This document shows, in pieces, positions 1-8,882 of a DNA stretch of 17,191 nt. Origin of the DNA: Pseudomonadota bacterium (GTDB lineage: Bacteria > Pseudomonadota > Gammaproteobacteria > Xanthomonadales > Rhodanobacteraceae); the NCBI GenBank assembly GCA_021798675.1, contig JAJZGE010000004.1, positions 1 through 17,191 on the forward strand, given 5' to 3'. A model generated the notes under the pieces. The model saw nothing but the letters and a program-made list of their open reading frames with translations. It ran no database searches and was not told where the DNA came from. The stretch's first letter is position 1. Each line of letters begins with the position of its first letter. A program made the position numbers and the translations under genes.

Positions 1-2
1 CG

Positions 3-413
3 GCGTTGTTGCTGCGCACGTCCGGGGTGCGGCTGGACCAGCACCTGCAGGTGTCCAACCTGCCCGAGCCGGTGGAGTGTGCGCTGGCGCTGGTGCTGCG
101 CGAGGCGGCGACCAACATCGCGCGGCATGCGCAGGCGACGCTGGCGCGGGTGTCGCTCACCGGCGCGGCCGACGGCGTGTGGCTTTGCATCGAGGACAAC
201 GGTCGCGGCGGCATCCATGCCGCGGGCAACGGCCTGCACGGGATGCGCGAGCGGGTGCAGGCACTGGGCGGCACGCTGGAACTGGATTCCCCGCCGGGCG
301 GCGGCACGCGGCTGGACATCCGGGTGCCGCGGGTGGCCACGGCTGCAACGCGCGGCGCCGCCTTGCCGAGGACCGCGGCGCCGGCTTCGGCCTGGGTGCG
401 GCACGCCACATGA
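3..413 (+). CDS. DesK-type sensor histidine kinase, 3' end only
   Basis: This is the C-terminal part (about 136 residues) of a cytoplasmic-membrane histidine kinase; its start, sensor and phospho-accepting domains lie before the window. What is visible is the ATP-binding HATPase_c domain: an N-box (REAATNIARHA), a G1 box (EDNGRGG) and the G2-like NGLHGMRERVQALGG, which is typical of the HisKA_3/DesK and NarX class. The domain is closely similar to the same region of the next gene, so the two look like tandem paralogues. A tail of about 30 Ala/Arg-rich residues follows the domain. The stop overlaps the next start as ATGA, implying translational coupling. The signal sensed cannot be told. The family call is firm; the specific function is unknown. 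Confidence 0.9.
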   Translation, partial: ALLLRTSGVRLDQHLQVSNLPEPVECALALVLREAATNIARHAQATLARVSLTGAADGVWLCIEDNGRGGIHAAGNGLHGMRERVQALGGTLELDSPPGGGTRLDIRVPRVATAATRGAALPRTAAPASAWVRHAT

Positions 414-1618
414 TCCCCGGCTTGCTCTCCCGCTGGTTCACGCCTGCGCCGGATTCCGGCGTGGCGGACGACATCCGTCGCGGCAAGTCGCCATGGGCCG
501 ACAGCGTGCACCTGCTGTGGTCGGTGTGGATTTTCATTACGCCGCTGTTCGACCACGGCATCGCCGGCTACACGCGCACCTGGCTGCTGTTCACGCTGGC
601 GTCGTACCCGGCGTTCCTGCTGCTGTTCGCGAAGATCCAACTGGCGCCGCAGCGCACGGCATACCTGTACGCCTGGGCCATGGCGGCGCTGTGCTTCGCA
701 TTGCTGCCCTGGTACCCGAGCGGGCTGAGCTATTTCGTCTACGGCTGCGTGATGCTGAACCACTGCCGGATGCGGCTGCGCACGCAGCTGGTCCAGCTGT
801 TGCTGCTCAACGTGGCGCTGGTGGGGCTGGCGTGGTGGATCGGCTACCCGGCCAGCATCCTGGTGATCATGCCGGCCTCGGTCATCGTGATCAGCGTGAT
901 CATGCTGGTCGAGCGGATCAACAAGGAAAAGGACGTCGCGCTGCGCCTGTCGCAGGAGGAGATACGCCGGTTGGCGGTGCTCGCCGAGCGCGAGCGCATC
1001 GGCCGCGACCTGCACGACCTGCTCGGCCACACCTTGTCGCTGGTGACGCTGAAGTCCGAGTTGGCGCGCCGGCTGGCGTTGGCCGATCCGCCGCGCGCGC
1101 AGCAGGAAATGGAAGAAGTCGAGCGCGTCTCACGCCATGCGCTGGCCGAGGTGCGCGCCGCGGTCACCGGCATGCGGCGCAGCGACCTGGCGGCGGAACT
1201 GATCTCGGCGCGACTGATGCTGGAGGCCTCGAACATCGTGTTCGAGGCCGGCGAGCCGGCCGCCCCCGGCCTGCCGGCGGAGACCGAGGCCTCGCTGGCG
1301 CTGGTGTTGCGCGAGGCCGTCACCAACATCCATCGCCACGCGCATGCCGCGGCGGCAAGCGTGGCTTTCTCCTGCGAAGCGGACAGGTTCCAGATGCGCA
1401 TCAGCGACAACGGACGCGGCGGCCTCGCCGCCCACGGCAACGGCATCAGCGGCATGCGCGAGCGCGTGCGCGCTCTGGGCGGCACGCTGGCCATCGCCTC
1501 GCCGGCACGGCGCGGCACCACGCTCGAGGTCGAGGTGCCCCTGCGTACGGCGGCCAAGTCCGTCACCGCGGATGCGCAGCCGCTGCCGGCGCTGGCCGTG
1601 CCGGGAGGCCGCGCATGA
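410..1618 (+). CDS. DesK-like membrane sensor histidine kinase (HisKA_3)
   Basis: This 402-residue inner-membrane kinase should autophosphorylate on His and pass phosphate to the regulator encoded next. Residues about 35-167 form five or six hydrophobic segments with short loops and no large periplasmic domain, as in DesK-type sensors that read the membrane or an intramembrane cue. A short coiled linker leads to the HisKA_3 dimerisation motif ERERIGRDLHDLLGH, with the acceptor His at residue 202. The HATPase_c domain has N306 in the N-box (REAVTNIHRHAH) and the G1 box DNGRGG from D333. The ATG at 410 was chosen because it overlaps the upstream stop (ATGA) and begins just before the first membrane segment; the reading frame stays open upstream but there it only shadows the previous gene. 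The 3' end overlaps the regulator gene in the same way. Such kinases often accompany ABC exporters, but none is visible here. Confidence 0.92.
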   Translation: MIPGLLSRWFTPAPDSGVADDIRRGKSPWADSVHLLWSVWIFITPLFDHGIAGYTRTWLLFTLASYPAFLLLFAKIQLAPQRTAYLYAWAMAALCFALLPWYPSGLSYFVYGCVMLNHCRMRLRTQLVQLLLLNVALVGLAWWIGYPASILVIMPASVIVISVIMLVERINKEKDVALRLSQEEIRRLAVLAERERIGRDLHDLLGHTLSLVTLKSELARRLALADPPRAQQEMEEVERVSRHALAEVRAAVTGMRRSDLAAELISARLMLEASNIVFEAGEPAAPGLPAETEASLALVLREAVTNIHRHAHAAAASVAFSCEADRFQMRISDNGRGGLAAHGNGISGMRERVRALGGTLAIASPARRGTTLEVEVPLRTAAKSVTADAQPLPALAVPGGRA

Positions 1619-2217
1619 TCCGCGTGCTGCTGGCCGAGGACCAGGCGATGGTGCGGGGCGCGCTGTCGGCGCTGCTGAATCTCGAATCCGACATCGAGGT
1701 GCTGGGCTCGGCCTGCGACGGCGAGGCGGCCTGGCGCGAACTGCAGCGGCTGAAGCCCGACGTGCTGGTCACCGACATCGAGATGCCCGGCCTCACCGGG
1801 CTGGAGCTGGCGCAGCGGGTGCAGCGCCACGAGCTGCCGGTCAAGGTGATCATCGTCACCACCTTCGCCCGTCCCGGCTTCCTGCGCCGCGCGCTGGATG
1901 CCGGCGTGTCCGGCTACCTGCTCAAGGACGCGCCGGCGGAGAACCTCGCGGAAGCCTTGCGCACCGTGCACCGCGGCGGTCGCGCGATCGACCCGCAACT
2001 GGCGCTTGAAGCGTGGTCGGAGGCCGATCCGTTGAACGACCGCGAGCGCCAGGTGCTGCGCCTGGCCGGTGAAGGGCAAAGCGCCGGCGATATCGCCACC
2101 GCCCTGAACCTCTCGCACGGTACCGTGCGCAACTACCTCTCCGAAGCTATCGGCAAGCTCGGCGTGGCCAATCGCATCGAGGCATTCCGGCTGGCGCGGC
2201 AGAAAGGCTGGCTGTAG
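1615..2217 (+). CDS. LuxR/NarL-family response regulator (DesR-like)
   Basis: This 200-residue DNA-binding regulator is the likely phosphorylation partner of the kinase(s) upstream. The receiver domain (about 1-120) has the acidic pocket E8/D9, phospho-acceptor D54 (VTDIEMPG), T82 and K104 (YLLKDAP). The C-terminal LuxR-type helix-turn-helix (about 138-200) includes LNDRERQVLRLAGEG and the recognition region LSHGTVRNYLSEAIGKLG. The start overlaps the preceding stop (ATGA). It is the last gene of the plus-strand operon; about 160 bases without a convincing terminator separate it from the convergent PH-domain gene. Its targets are unknown. The family call is secure. Confidence 0.95.
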   Translation: MIRVLLAEDQAMVRGALSALLNLESDIEVLGSACDGEAAWRELQRLKPDVLVTDIEMPGLTGLELAQRVQRHELPVKVIIVTTFARPGFLRRALDAGVSGYLLKDAPAENLAEALRTVHRGGRAIDPQLALEAWSEADPLNDRERQVLRLAGEGQSAGDIATALNLSHGTVRNYLSEAIGKLGVANRIEAFRLARQKGWL

Positions 2218-2375
2218 CGCGGCTGTACGTCCGGCTGTCGCCCGTAACCCCGCGCGAGGCGGCACTTCAGGTTACCCACGTAGCCAAAGGCGCGCTTGCG
2301 CATCGGGAACGGGGACACCGGCTGGGCCGATTCCGATGGCGGTTGGCGAGACGCCGTTGGGGTCGGGCGTCGGTA

Positions 2376-2906
2376 TCAGCGCTTGCGCCGCGCCCTGGCC
2401 GTCTTCGGCACGAGGGACGCCTGCAGGTCGCGCACAAAGCCGGCCGGGTCGGCGGGGGACAGCACGACGACGCCGCCGTCGGTGCGCAACACCACGGCCT
2501 GCTGCCAGTCAGTCACGAAGGCGCGATAGCGACCCAGCCTGGCGTTGCGGAACCAGCCGGAAAACGAGAACAGCCCGCCATTGCCGAACAGGCGCAACGA
2601 GCCGGCGCCGGCCTGCGGGTCGATGCTTGCCTCGCGCAGCCCGCCGATGGCGACGCGCGTGGTCCAGAACAGGCGGCGTACATGCAGGGTGCCGTCCCGC
2701 AGCGCGTAGCTGCGCACCACGAACAGCGCAGCGGCCAGCAGGATCAGCAACGGCGCCGCGATCACTCCGATGCGCAACGGCGGTAGCGTCTGGCTGGGCA
2801 CGAAGACGGCAACCGACAGGCAGATCCCCAGTAGAAGCAGGGTCACGGTGATCGAGATGCCTTTGAGGAAGGCATTCCAGGGCGCGGCAGGACAGGGATT
2901 CGGCAT
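2376..2906 (-). CDS. small membrane protein with bacterial PH-like domain
   Basis: This 176-residue protein has two adjacent hydrophobic segments near the N terminus (about residues 17-36 and 44-66), joined by a short loop. A soluble domain follows that reads like the bacterial PH (bPH) fold: it starts [21 protein letters not shown] and ends [24 protein letters not shown], the usual closing strand and helix of the family. A basic tail (KTARARRKR) ends it. No catalytic motif is seen and the role is unknown; proteins of this kind are generally membrane-associated. The ATG at 2906 puts the first membrane segment close to the N terminus; an in-frame ATG at 2951 would add 15 residues and run closer to the queA promoter. 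It is divergent from queA with about 100 bases between them. Confidence 0.75.
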   Translation of the reverse strand: MPNPCPAAPWNAFLKGISITVTLLLLGICLSVAVFVPSQTLPPLRIGVIAAPLLILLAAALFVVRSYALRDGTLHVRRLFWTTRVAIGGLREASIDPQAGAGSLRLFGNGGLFSFSGWFRNARLGRYRAFVTDWQQAVVLRTDGGVVVLSPADPAGFVRDLQASLVPKTARARRKR

Positions 2907-2970
2907 GCGCGGATTTTCGCCGCCTGATCGAGCATGGACAAGCGGGCGCATCGGCGCGCGGCAACTGCGC

Positions 2971-2976
2971 GATAAT
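2971..2976 (+). promoter_or_regulatory. candidate -10 element for queA
   Basis: GATAAT matches the sigma-70 -10 consensus at five of six positions and lies about 30 bases before the GTG start of queA, giving a leader of roughly 24 nt. No good -35 hexamer sits 16-18 bases upstream; the nearest TTGACA-like word (TGGACA, 2935-2940) is too far away. Treat it as a weak call. Confidence 0.35.
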
Positions 2977-3006
2977 CCCGCGCTGAACATCCCGAATCCG
3001 CAGCCC

Positions 3007-4038
<1,032 letters not shown>

Positions 4039-4162
4039 GTTCTCCGCCAGCGCGGCCATGCGCAGGTGGACTGCTGCGGTGGCGCGCGTCATGCCGCCTC
4101 GGCCGCCGCCGACCCAGCTCGACGACGGAGCCTGCCTTGCGGGTGCGCCGGGCCGGCTTGTC

Positions 4163-4191
4163 GCCGGGCACCGCCTTGTGCGGTGCCCGGC
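4163..4191. terminator. perfect 12-bp hairpin between queA and the PepSY gene
   Basis: Arms GCCGGGCACCGC (4163-4174) and GCGGTGCCCGGC (4180-4191) are exact complements around the loop CTTGT. The stem begins 6 bases past the stop of the minus-strand PepSY gene and about 125 bases past the queA stop, so it could end either transcript. Neither side has a clear T-run, so efficient intrinsic termination is not assured. Confidence 0.6.
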
Positions 4192-4197
4192 CATCGC

Positions 4198-4500
4198 TCA
4201 ATCCGCGTCGTTGTTGTCCAGCGAGTTCTCCAGCAGCTTGCCGGTCACGGCGTCCACGCCCACTTCGCGCGTGTCCTTGCCGGCCTTGATGTCGAACGAG
4301 TAGCGTAGCCCGCTGCCGCCGGACTCCTTTTCCAGCTCCTGCTTGACGATCTTGCCGGGGACGGCGTGCAGCGCGATTCCGCGCGCCTGGGTCATGCTGA
4401 TCTTGGCTTGCGCAGCCAGCTTGGCCGGGGTTTGCGCCTGTGCGGCGAACGCGAGCCCGCACAGGGCGAGCGGCAGGGCGAGGACGATGGACTTGCGCAT
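4198..4500 (-). CDS. secreted PepSY-domain protein
   Basis: This is a 100-residue exported protein. The signal peptide is clear: MRK, a hydrophobic core to about residue 19, then the AQA cleavage site near residue 22. The mature part is a single PepSY domain: an ISMTQARGIALHAVPGKIVKQELE helix-strand unit, then YSFDIKAGKDTREVGVDAVTGKLLEN, which is the family's closing hairpin. PepSY domains were proposed to inhibit peptidases or act in the periplasm; lone small ones are often targets of OmpR-type two-component systems. An AAGGAG ribosome binding site (4507-4512 on the other strand) lies 6 bases before the ATG and settles the start over an in-frame ATG 27 codons upstream. It lies after the efflux operon but beyond a strong stem, so it probably has its own promoter. 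Confidence 0.9.
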   Translation of the reverse strand: MRKSIVLALPLALCGLAFAAQAQTPAKLAAQAKISMTQARGIALHAVPGKIVKQELEKESGGSGLRYSFDIKAGKDTREVGVDAVTGKLLENSLDNNDAD

Positions 4501-4580
4501 GATTTGCTCCTTGGGGTTGGGTGTGAATCGCCGCGCGATGCGCGCATCGCACGGCGATGTCGCTACGCTACGCCGCGGCA

Positions 4581-4614
4581 CTTAGGCCGCCCTTGCGGCA
4601 CCGCTAAGCAAAAC
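4581..4614 (-). promoter_or_regulatory. candidate operator upstream of the PepSY gene
   Basis: This is a nested inverted repeat, CTTAG/CTAAG (4581-4585, 4604-4608) around GCCGC/GCGGC (4586-4590, 4595-4599). It continues into GCTAAGCAAAAC (4603-4614), which differs at one base from a word upstream of the OmpR-type regulator gene (14349-14360). It lies about 80-115 bases before the PepSY ATG. No convincing -35/-10 pair was found, so a regulatory role is inference. Confidence 0.3.
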
Positions 4615-4673
4615 CAAGGTTTGGCACGAGTCCGGCGCCACCATGCCGGCATGCCGCGCCGATGAAACACACC

Positions 4674-4715
4674 GACGCATCGCGCCCTCTCCCGGAGGAG
4701 AGGGCGCGATGCGTC
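4674..4715 (-). terminator. 19-bp perfect stem-loop ending the RND efflux operon
   Basis: GACGCATCGCGCCCTCTCC (4674-4692) pairs without a mismatch with GGAGAGGGCGCGATGCGTC (4697-4715) around a 4-nt loop. It starts 16 bases after the RND pump's stop on the minus strand. Downstream on that strand comes only a short TTT within GGTGTGTTTC, so the T-tract is poor, but the stem is very stable. It should separate the efflux operon from the PepSY gene or protect the mRNA 3' end. Confidence 0.75.
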
Positions 4716-4731
4716 GATGGCTTGGCGAGCG

Positions 4732-7700
4732 TCAGCGATCGGAAGCGGGCGTCGTGTCGTCGGACGGCGGGGCTTGCCGCGACTTGCCCAGCACGGCGTA
4801 GATCACCGGCATCACCAGCAACACCAGCGGCACCTGCACCACCATGCCGGAGATGATCGCCACCGCCAGCGGCTGCTGCATCTGCGAGCCCTGGCCGATC
4901 GCCAGCGCCAGCGGAAGCAGGGTGAGGATGGCGGCCAGGGTCGACATCAGGATCGGCCGCATGCGGTGATGGCCGGCGTACTGCATCGCCTCGTGCAGCG
5001 GCATCCGCCGGTGCGCCTCGGTCAGTTCGGAGAAGTAGAAGATCGCGATCTCGGTGACGATGCCCACGATCATCGTCATGCCCATCATCGCGGAGATGTT
5101 GAGCTCGATGCCGGTGATCCACAGCCCCAGGAACACCGCCGCCAGCGCCAGCAGCGGCGAGGCCATGATCGCCAGCGCCACGCGGAAGCTTTCGTACAGG
5201 AACAGCAGCAGGGTGAACACCAGGGCAATCGCCGCCAGCATCACGATGGTCAGGTCGTGGAAGGCGATCTGCTGCTGCGCGTACAGGCCGCCCAGCTCGT
5301 AGTACATGCCGGGCGGCAGCAGGCCGGGCCGGTTCAGCACCTTCTTCACGTCGACCACGGTGGAGCCCATGTCGCGGCCGACGATGCGCGCGGTGACGGC
5401 GACCATGCGCTTGAGGTCGTCGCGGTCGATCTCGGGCTGGCCCTGCTCGGTGCGGATGCTGGCGAGTCGCGACAGCGGCACCGTCTGGCCGTCGGCGGTG
5501 CGGATCGGCAGCGACTCCAGTTGCTCCAGTTGCGCGCGCGCCGCCGGCGGCAGCCACACGCGCACGCCGATCATCTTCGGGCCTTGCGGTAGTTCGGCCA
5601 CCACGTTGCCGGCGACGGCGTCGTTCACCTGCTGCACCACGGTCGCGGGATCGAGGCCGTACAAGCCGGCCTTCACCGGGTCGACCTTCACGTCAAGCGC
5701 GTCGCCGGCGGGGTTGATGCCGTTGCGCACCTCGGCCACGCCGTCGACCTTGCCGATCGCAGCCGCGATCTTTCTCGCGGTGGCGTCGAGCTGCGCCTGG
5801 TCGTCGCCGAACAGCTTCACCTCGATCGGCTGCGGCACCTCGGTGAGGTCGCCGATCATGTCCTCCATCAACTGGGTGACATCCACGTCCAGGCCCGGCA
5901 CCTGGGCCACCACCTGCTCGCGGATCTGCTCCATCACGGTGTCGGTGGGCGGCCGCGAACCGTTCTTCAGGCGCACGAAGATGTCACCGGAATTCGCCTC
6001 GGTCAGGCCGCCACCGAGCTGCAGGCCGGTGCGGCGCGAATAAGTGCTGACGTAGGGGTTGGACTGGATGATCTGCTCGACCTGCTTCAGCAGCCGGTTG
6101 GTCTCGACCAGCGAGGTACCGGGCTTGGACAGGTAGTCCAGGGTGAAGCCGCCCTCGTCCATCTTCGGCATGAAGCCGCTGCCGACGTGGCGGTAGGCCA
6201 GCACGCCGACGAGCAGCAACGGCAGCACGCCGATCAGCAGCAGGGCAGGACGCCGCAGCAGGCCACCCAGCGTGCGTTCGTAACCGTCGAGGAGGCGTTG
6301 CGAGAACCGGCTGGGCGGATGCTCCACCGCGTGCCGCTCGTCGATCAGCCATTCCGCCAGCAGCGGCACCGCGATCCAGGTCAGCAGGTAGGAGATCACC
6401 AGCGCGCTGGCCATGGTCAGCGACAGCGCCTTGAAGAACGCGCCGGTGACGCCGGTGAGGAAGGCCAGCGGCAGGAAGATCACCACGGTGGCTGCGCTGG
6501 AGCCGGTCAGCGGCCGGGTGAATTCCCAGGCCGCCCCGGCGATGCGCTCGCGTACCGGCCCGGTGCCGTCGCGCAGCCGGCGCATGATGTGCTCCAGCAT
6601 CACGATCACGTCGTCGATCAGCAGGCCCACCGCGGCCGCCATGCCGCCCAGCGTCATCATGTTGAAGCTCATGTGCAGCAGGTCGAGCAACAGCACGGTG
6701 ATCGCCAGCGTGGCCGGCACCACGATCAGCGCGACCAGGATCACCCGCACGTTGCGCAAGAACAGGAACAGCACCAGCCCCGCCAGCACGATGCCGATCA
6801 GGATCGCGTCGCGCACGCTGCCGGCGGCGCCCCGCACCAGCTGCGTCTGGTCGTACCAGTTGGCGATGTGCAGGCCCTTGGGCGCGTGCTTTTCGTACTC
6901 GGCCAGGCGTTGGCCCACGTCGCGCGCAATCTGCAGGCTGTTGCCGCTGGGCTGCTGGAACACCTGCAGCAGCACCGCGTCGTGGCCGTCGGCGGTGGTG
7001 CTGATCCATTGCGGCAGGTGGCTCATGCGCGCGGTGGCCACGTCGCGCAGGCGCACCACGCCCTGCGGACCGGCACGCAGCACGATGTCCTCGAGCGCCT
7101 TCACCGTGGCGGGCTGGTTGTCTGCCAGCACCAGGTAGAGCTTGTAGTGGTCCTGCAGCCGGCCCAGCGCCTGGATCGTGGCCGCATCGGACACTGCCTT
7201 GTTCACGTCGGCGAGAGTGAGTCCCTGCGCGCGCAGCTTGGCGGCGTCGACGTCGACATGGAATTCGGCCACGTCGCCGCCCTGCACGTCGACCTGGGCC
7301 ACGCCGGTGACGCCGGACAGCAGCGGGCGCAACTGGAACTCGGCGATGTCGTGCAGTTGCGTGGGGCTGAGCGTGTTCGAGCTGAGGCTGTAAGCCAGTA
7401 CCGGATCGATGGTGGGATCCAGCCGCCGTGCGCGCACGTTCACGTGCGTGGGCAGTTCCGGCAACACCTGGCTGACCGCGGCCTCGACGTTGAGCAGGGC
7501 GCGCCCCATGTCGGTGCCCCAGTCGAAGCCGACGTTGATTTCCGCGCTGCCGCGGCTGGTGGTGGAGCGCACCTCGCGCACGCCGCGCACGCGGCGGATC
7601 GCTTCTTCCACCGGGCGGGTAACGCTGACCACCATCTGGTCGGCGGGCTGATCGCCGGCGTCCAGCGCCACCCGCACCCGCGGGAACGAGACGTCCGGGA

Positions 7701-7824
7701 ACAGCGAGACCGGCAGGTTGAACGCCCCGGCGATACCGCCGATGGCGAGGATGAAGGCGAGGAACAGCAGCGAACGCCGGTGCTTGTGCATCCACTGGGT
7801 GATCGTCATCGGTGCTGCGCTCAC
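4732..7824 (-). CDS. RND-family efflux pump, inner-membrane permease (AcrB/CusA superfamily)
   Basis: This 1030-residue proton-driven antiporter is the inner-membrane engine of a tripartite exporter. The standard RND plan is visible: the first membrane helix at about 15-35, a large periplasmic loop with porter-domain blocks (FPRVRVALDAGDQPADQMVVSVTRPVEEAI, VTGVAQVDVQGG), helices 2-6 with GLLIDDVIVMLEHIMRR, a second periplasmic loop starting GSGFMPKMDEGGF, and a C-terminal helix bundle. D404/D405 in helix 4 match the proton-relay pair of AcrB, but helix 10 has Glu (E925 in GIVTEIAIFYFSE) where AcrB has Lys. The substrate is unknown: drugs, solvents or metals are all possible. The start is uncertain. 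GTG at 7824 overlaps the upstream stop (GTGA) with GAGAG 6 bases before it; ATG at 7809 would shorten the product by five residues and has no visible Shine-Dalgarno. Confidence 0.95.
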   Translation of the reverse strand: MSAAPMTITQWMHKHRRSLLFLAFILAIGGIAGAFNLPVSLFPDVSFPRVRVALDAGDQPADQMVVSVTRPVEEAIRRVRGVREVRSTTSRGSAEINVGFDWGTDMGRALLNVEAAVSQVLPELPTHVNVRARRLDPTIDPVLAYSLSSNTLSPTQLHDIAEFQLRPLLSGVTGVAQVDVQGGDVAEFHVDVDAAKLRAQGLTLADVNKAVSDAATIQALGRLQDHYKLYLVLADNQPATVKALEDIVLRAGPQGVVRLRDVATARMSHLPQWISTTADGHDAVLLQVFQQPSGNSLQIARDVGQRLAEYEKHAPKGLHIANWYDQTQLVRGAAGSVRDAILIGIVLAGLVLFLFLRNVRVILVALIVVPATLAITVLLLDLLHMSFNMMTLGGMAAAVGLLIDDVIVMLEHIMRRLRDGTGPVRERIAGAAWEFTRPLTGSSAATVVIFLPLAFLTGVTGAFFKALSLTMASALVISYLLTWIAVPLLAEWLIDERHAVEHPPSRFSQRLLDGYERTLGGLLRRPALLLIGVLPLLLVGVLAYRHVGSGFMPKMDEGGFTLDYLSKPGTSLVETNRLLKQVEQIIQSNPYVSTYSRRTGLQLGGGLTEANSGDIFVRLKNGSRPPTDTVMEQIREQVVAQVPGLDVDVTQLMEDMIGDLTEVPQPIEVKLFGDDQAQLDATARKIAAAIGKVDGVAEVRNGINPAGDALDVKVDPVKAGLYGLDPATVVQQVNDAVAGNVVAELPQGPKMIGVRVWLPPAARAQLEQLESLPIRTADGQTVPLSRLASIRTEQGQPEIDRDDLKRMVAVTARIVGRDMGSTVVDVKKVLNRPGLLPPGMYYELGGLYAQQQIAFHDLTIVMLAAIALVFTLLLFLYESFRVALAIMASPLLALAAVFLGLWITGIELNISAMMGMTMIVGIVTEIAIFYFSELTEAHRRMPLHEAMQYAGHHRMRPILMSTLAAILTLLPLALAIGQGSQMQQPLAVAIISGMVVQVPLVLLVMPVIYAVLGKSRQAPPSDDTTPASDR

Positions 7825-8882
7825 GGCTTGCTCTCGCGCACGGCGTCGCCATCGTCGACCTCGTAGGCCCCCTGCACGATCACCGGCAGCCTGGCATCGA
7901 GCTTGCCGAGCACGCCCACGGTGTCGCCCGCAGGCTGGCGCAACTGCACGTCCACGCGATGCGCCTTGCCGTGGTCGAGCTGGTACAGGTAGTCGCCCTT
8001 GCCGTCGTGCAGCACCGCGCCGCGCGGCACCGCCCAGGCGCGGTAGCCGTCGCTCTGGATGCTGGCCTGCAGCGCGGCGCCGGCGACCAGCGTGGCATCG
8101 GCCGCGACGGGGATGTCCGCCTGCACCGGCAGCAGATGGGTCTGTGGGTCGATCGCCCGCCCCACCATGCTGAGCCTGCCCTCGAATGCCTTGCCATCGC
8201 CGTACACATCGCGCAGCTGCACCGGCATGCCGACGCGCAGCTGCCTGCCGGCGCCGGGCTGAACCCCAAGTGCGGCAATCAGCGCATGGGCGGGCATGAA
8301 GCCGAGCAGCGGCGCGTTCGCGGCGAAACGCTCGCCGAGAGCCACCGAGAGCGTGGTGACCACGCCATCGTCGGGTGCGGCCACGGTTTCCTGCGCCGCG
8401 CCGCCGCCGAGCGCGCGCTGTGCCTGCAGCGCAGCCTGCGCGTCGGCCAGCGCCTTGCGCGCCGTGGCGAGTTGCGACCGCGTGGCGAGGTGTTGCGCGG
8501 CCATCTGTTCGGTGCGGCGCAGTTCGCCGCGGGCCAGGATCAGCGCGGTCTGCGCCTGCCGGTAGGCGTTGCGCGCGGCAGGATCGGGCGTGATCGTCAG
8601 CAGCGCCTGGCCACGCTTCACAGTCTGCCCCGCGCTGACCTTCAAGGCGACCACCTGGCCGCCATGGGCGAGGCTGATCGCCCGTGCATGGTGCGGATCG
8701 GCCACGGCGCTGCCCCAGGCAGCCACGTTGTCGTGGAAGCGCTGCTGCACCGGCATCGCGGTGGTGACCAGCGCCACGCTCTTGGCATCGCCGGAAGAAG
8801 CGCCGCCGCCCTTGTCGCAGGCGGCCAGGAGGAATGCCGCCGCGGCCAGCGCGGCGCAACGTGCGAGCAGGGTTTGTTTCAT
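7821..8882 (-). CDS. RND efflux periplasmic adaptor lipoprotein (HlyD/MFP family)
   Basis: This 353-residue adaptor should bridge the inner-membrane pump and the outer-membrane channel. It has a lipoprotein signal (LLAAC, lipidated Cys22), a first lipoyl/barrel-sandwich half (ISLAHGGQVVALKVSAGQTVKRGQALLTI, about 70-98), an Ala/Gln-rich helical hairpin (about 100-155), the second lipoyl half (APDDGVVTTLSVALGERF), then beta-barrel and membrane-proximal strands (PVQLRDVYGDGKAFEGRLSMVGRAIDPQTHLLPVQADI). The helical hairpin is short, as in compact adaptors. The ATG at 8882 overlaps the stop of the upstream gene (ATGA). No metal-binding Met or His cluster like that of CusB is evident. The family is certain; the substrate is not. 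Confidence 0.95.
   Translation of the reverse strand: MKQTLLARCAALAAAAFLLAACDKGGGASSGDAKSVALVTTAMPVQQRFHDNVAAWGSAVADPHHARAISLAHGGQVVALKVSAGQTVKRGQALLTITPDPAARNAYRQAQTALILARGELRRTEQMAAQHLATRSQLATARKALADAQAALQAQRALGGGAAQETVAAPDDGVVTTLSVALGERFAANAPLLGFMPAHALIAALGVQPGAGRQLRVGMPVQLRDVYGDGKAFEGRLSMVGRAIDPQTHLLPVQADIPVAADATLVAGAALQASIQSDGYRAWAVPRGAVLHDGKGDYLYQLDHGKAHRVDVQLRQPAGDTVGVLGKLDARLPVIVQGAYEVDDGDAVRESKP

Noticed and set aside
844..2265. 473-codon minus-strand open frame opposite the kinase and regulator genes
   Set aside because: It runs antisense to two well-supported genes, has no recognisable domain and shows the composition expected of a GC-rich shadow frame.
2218..2375. Terminator between the LuxR-type regulator and the PH-domain gene
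   Set aside because: Only short 5-6 bp complementary words (for example GTAACC at 2244 and GGTTAC at 2270) are seen; no stable stem or T-run.
6187..7866. 559-codon plus-strand open frame
   Set aside because: It is antisense to the RND pump gene and has the same Gln/His/Arg-heavy shadow composition.
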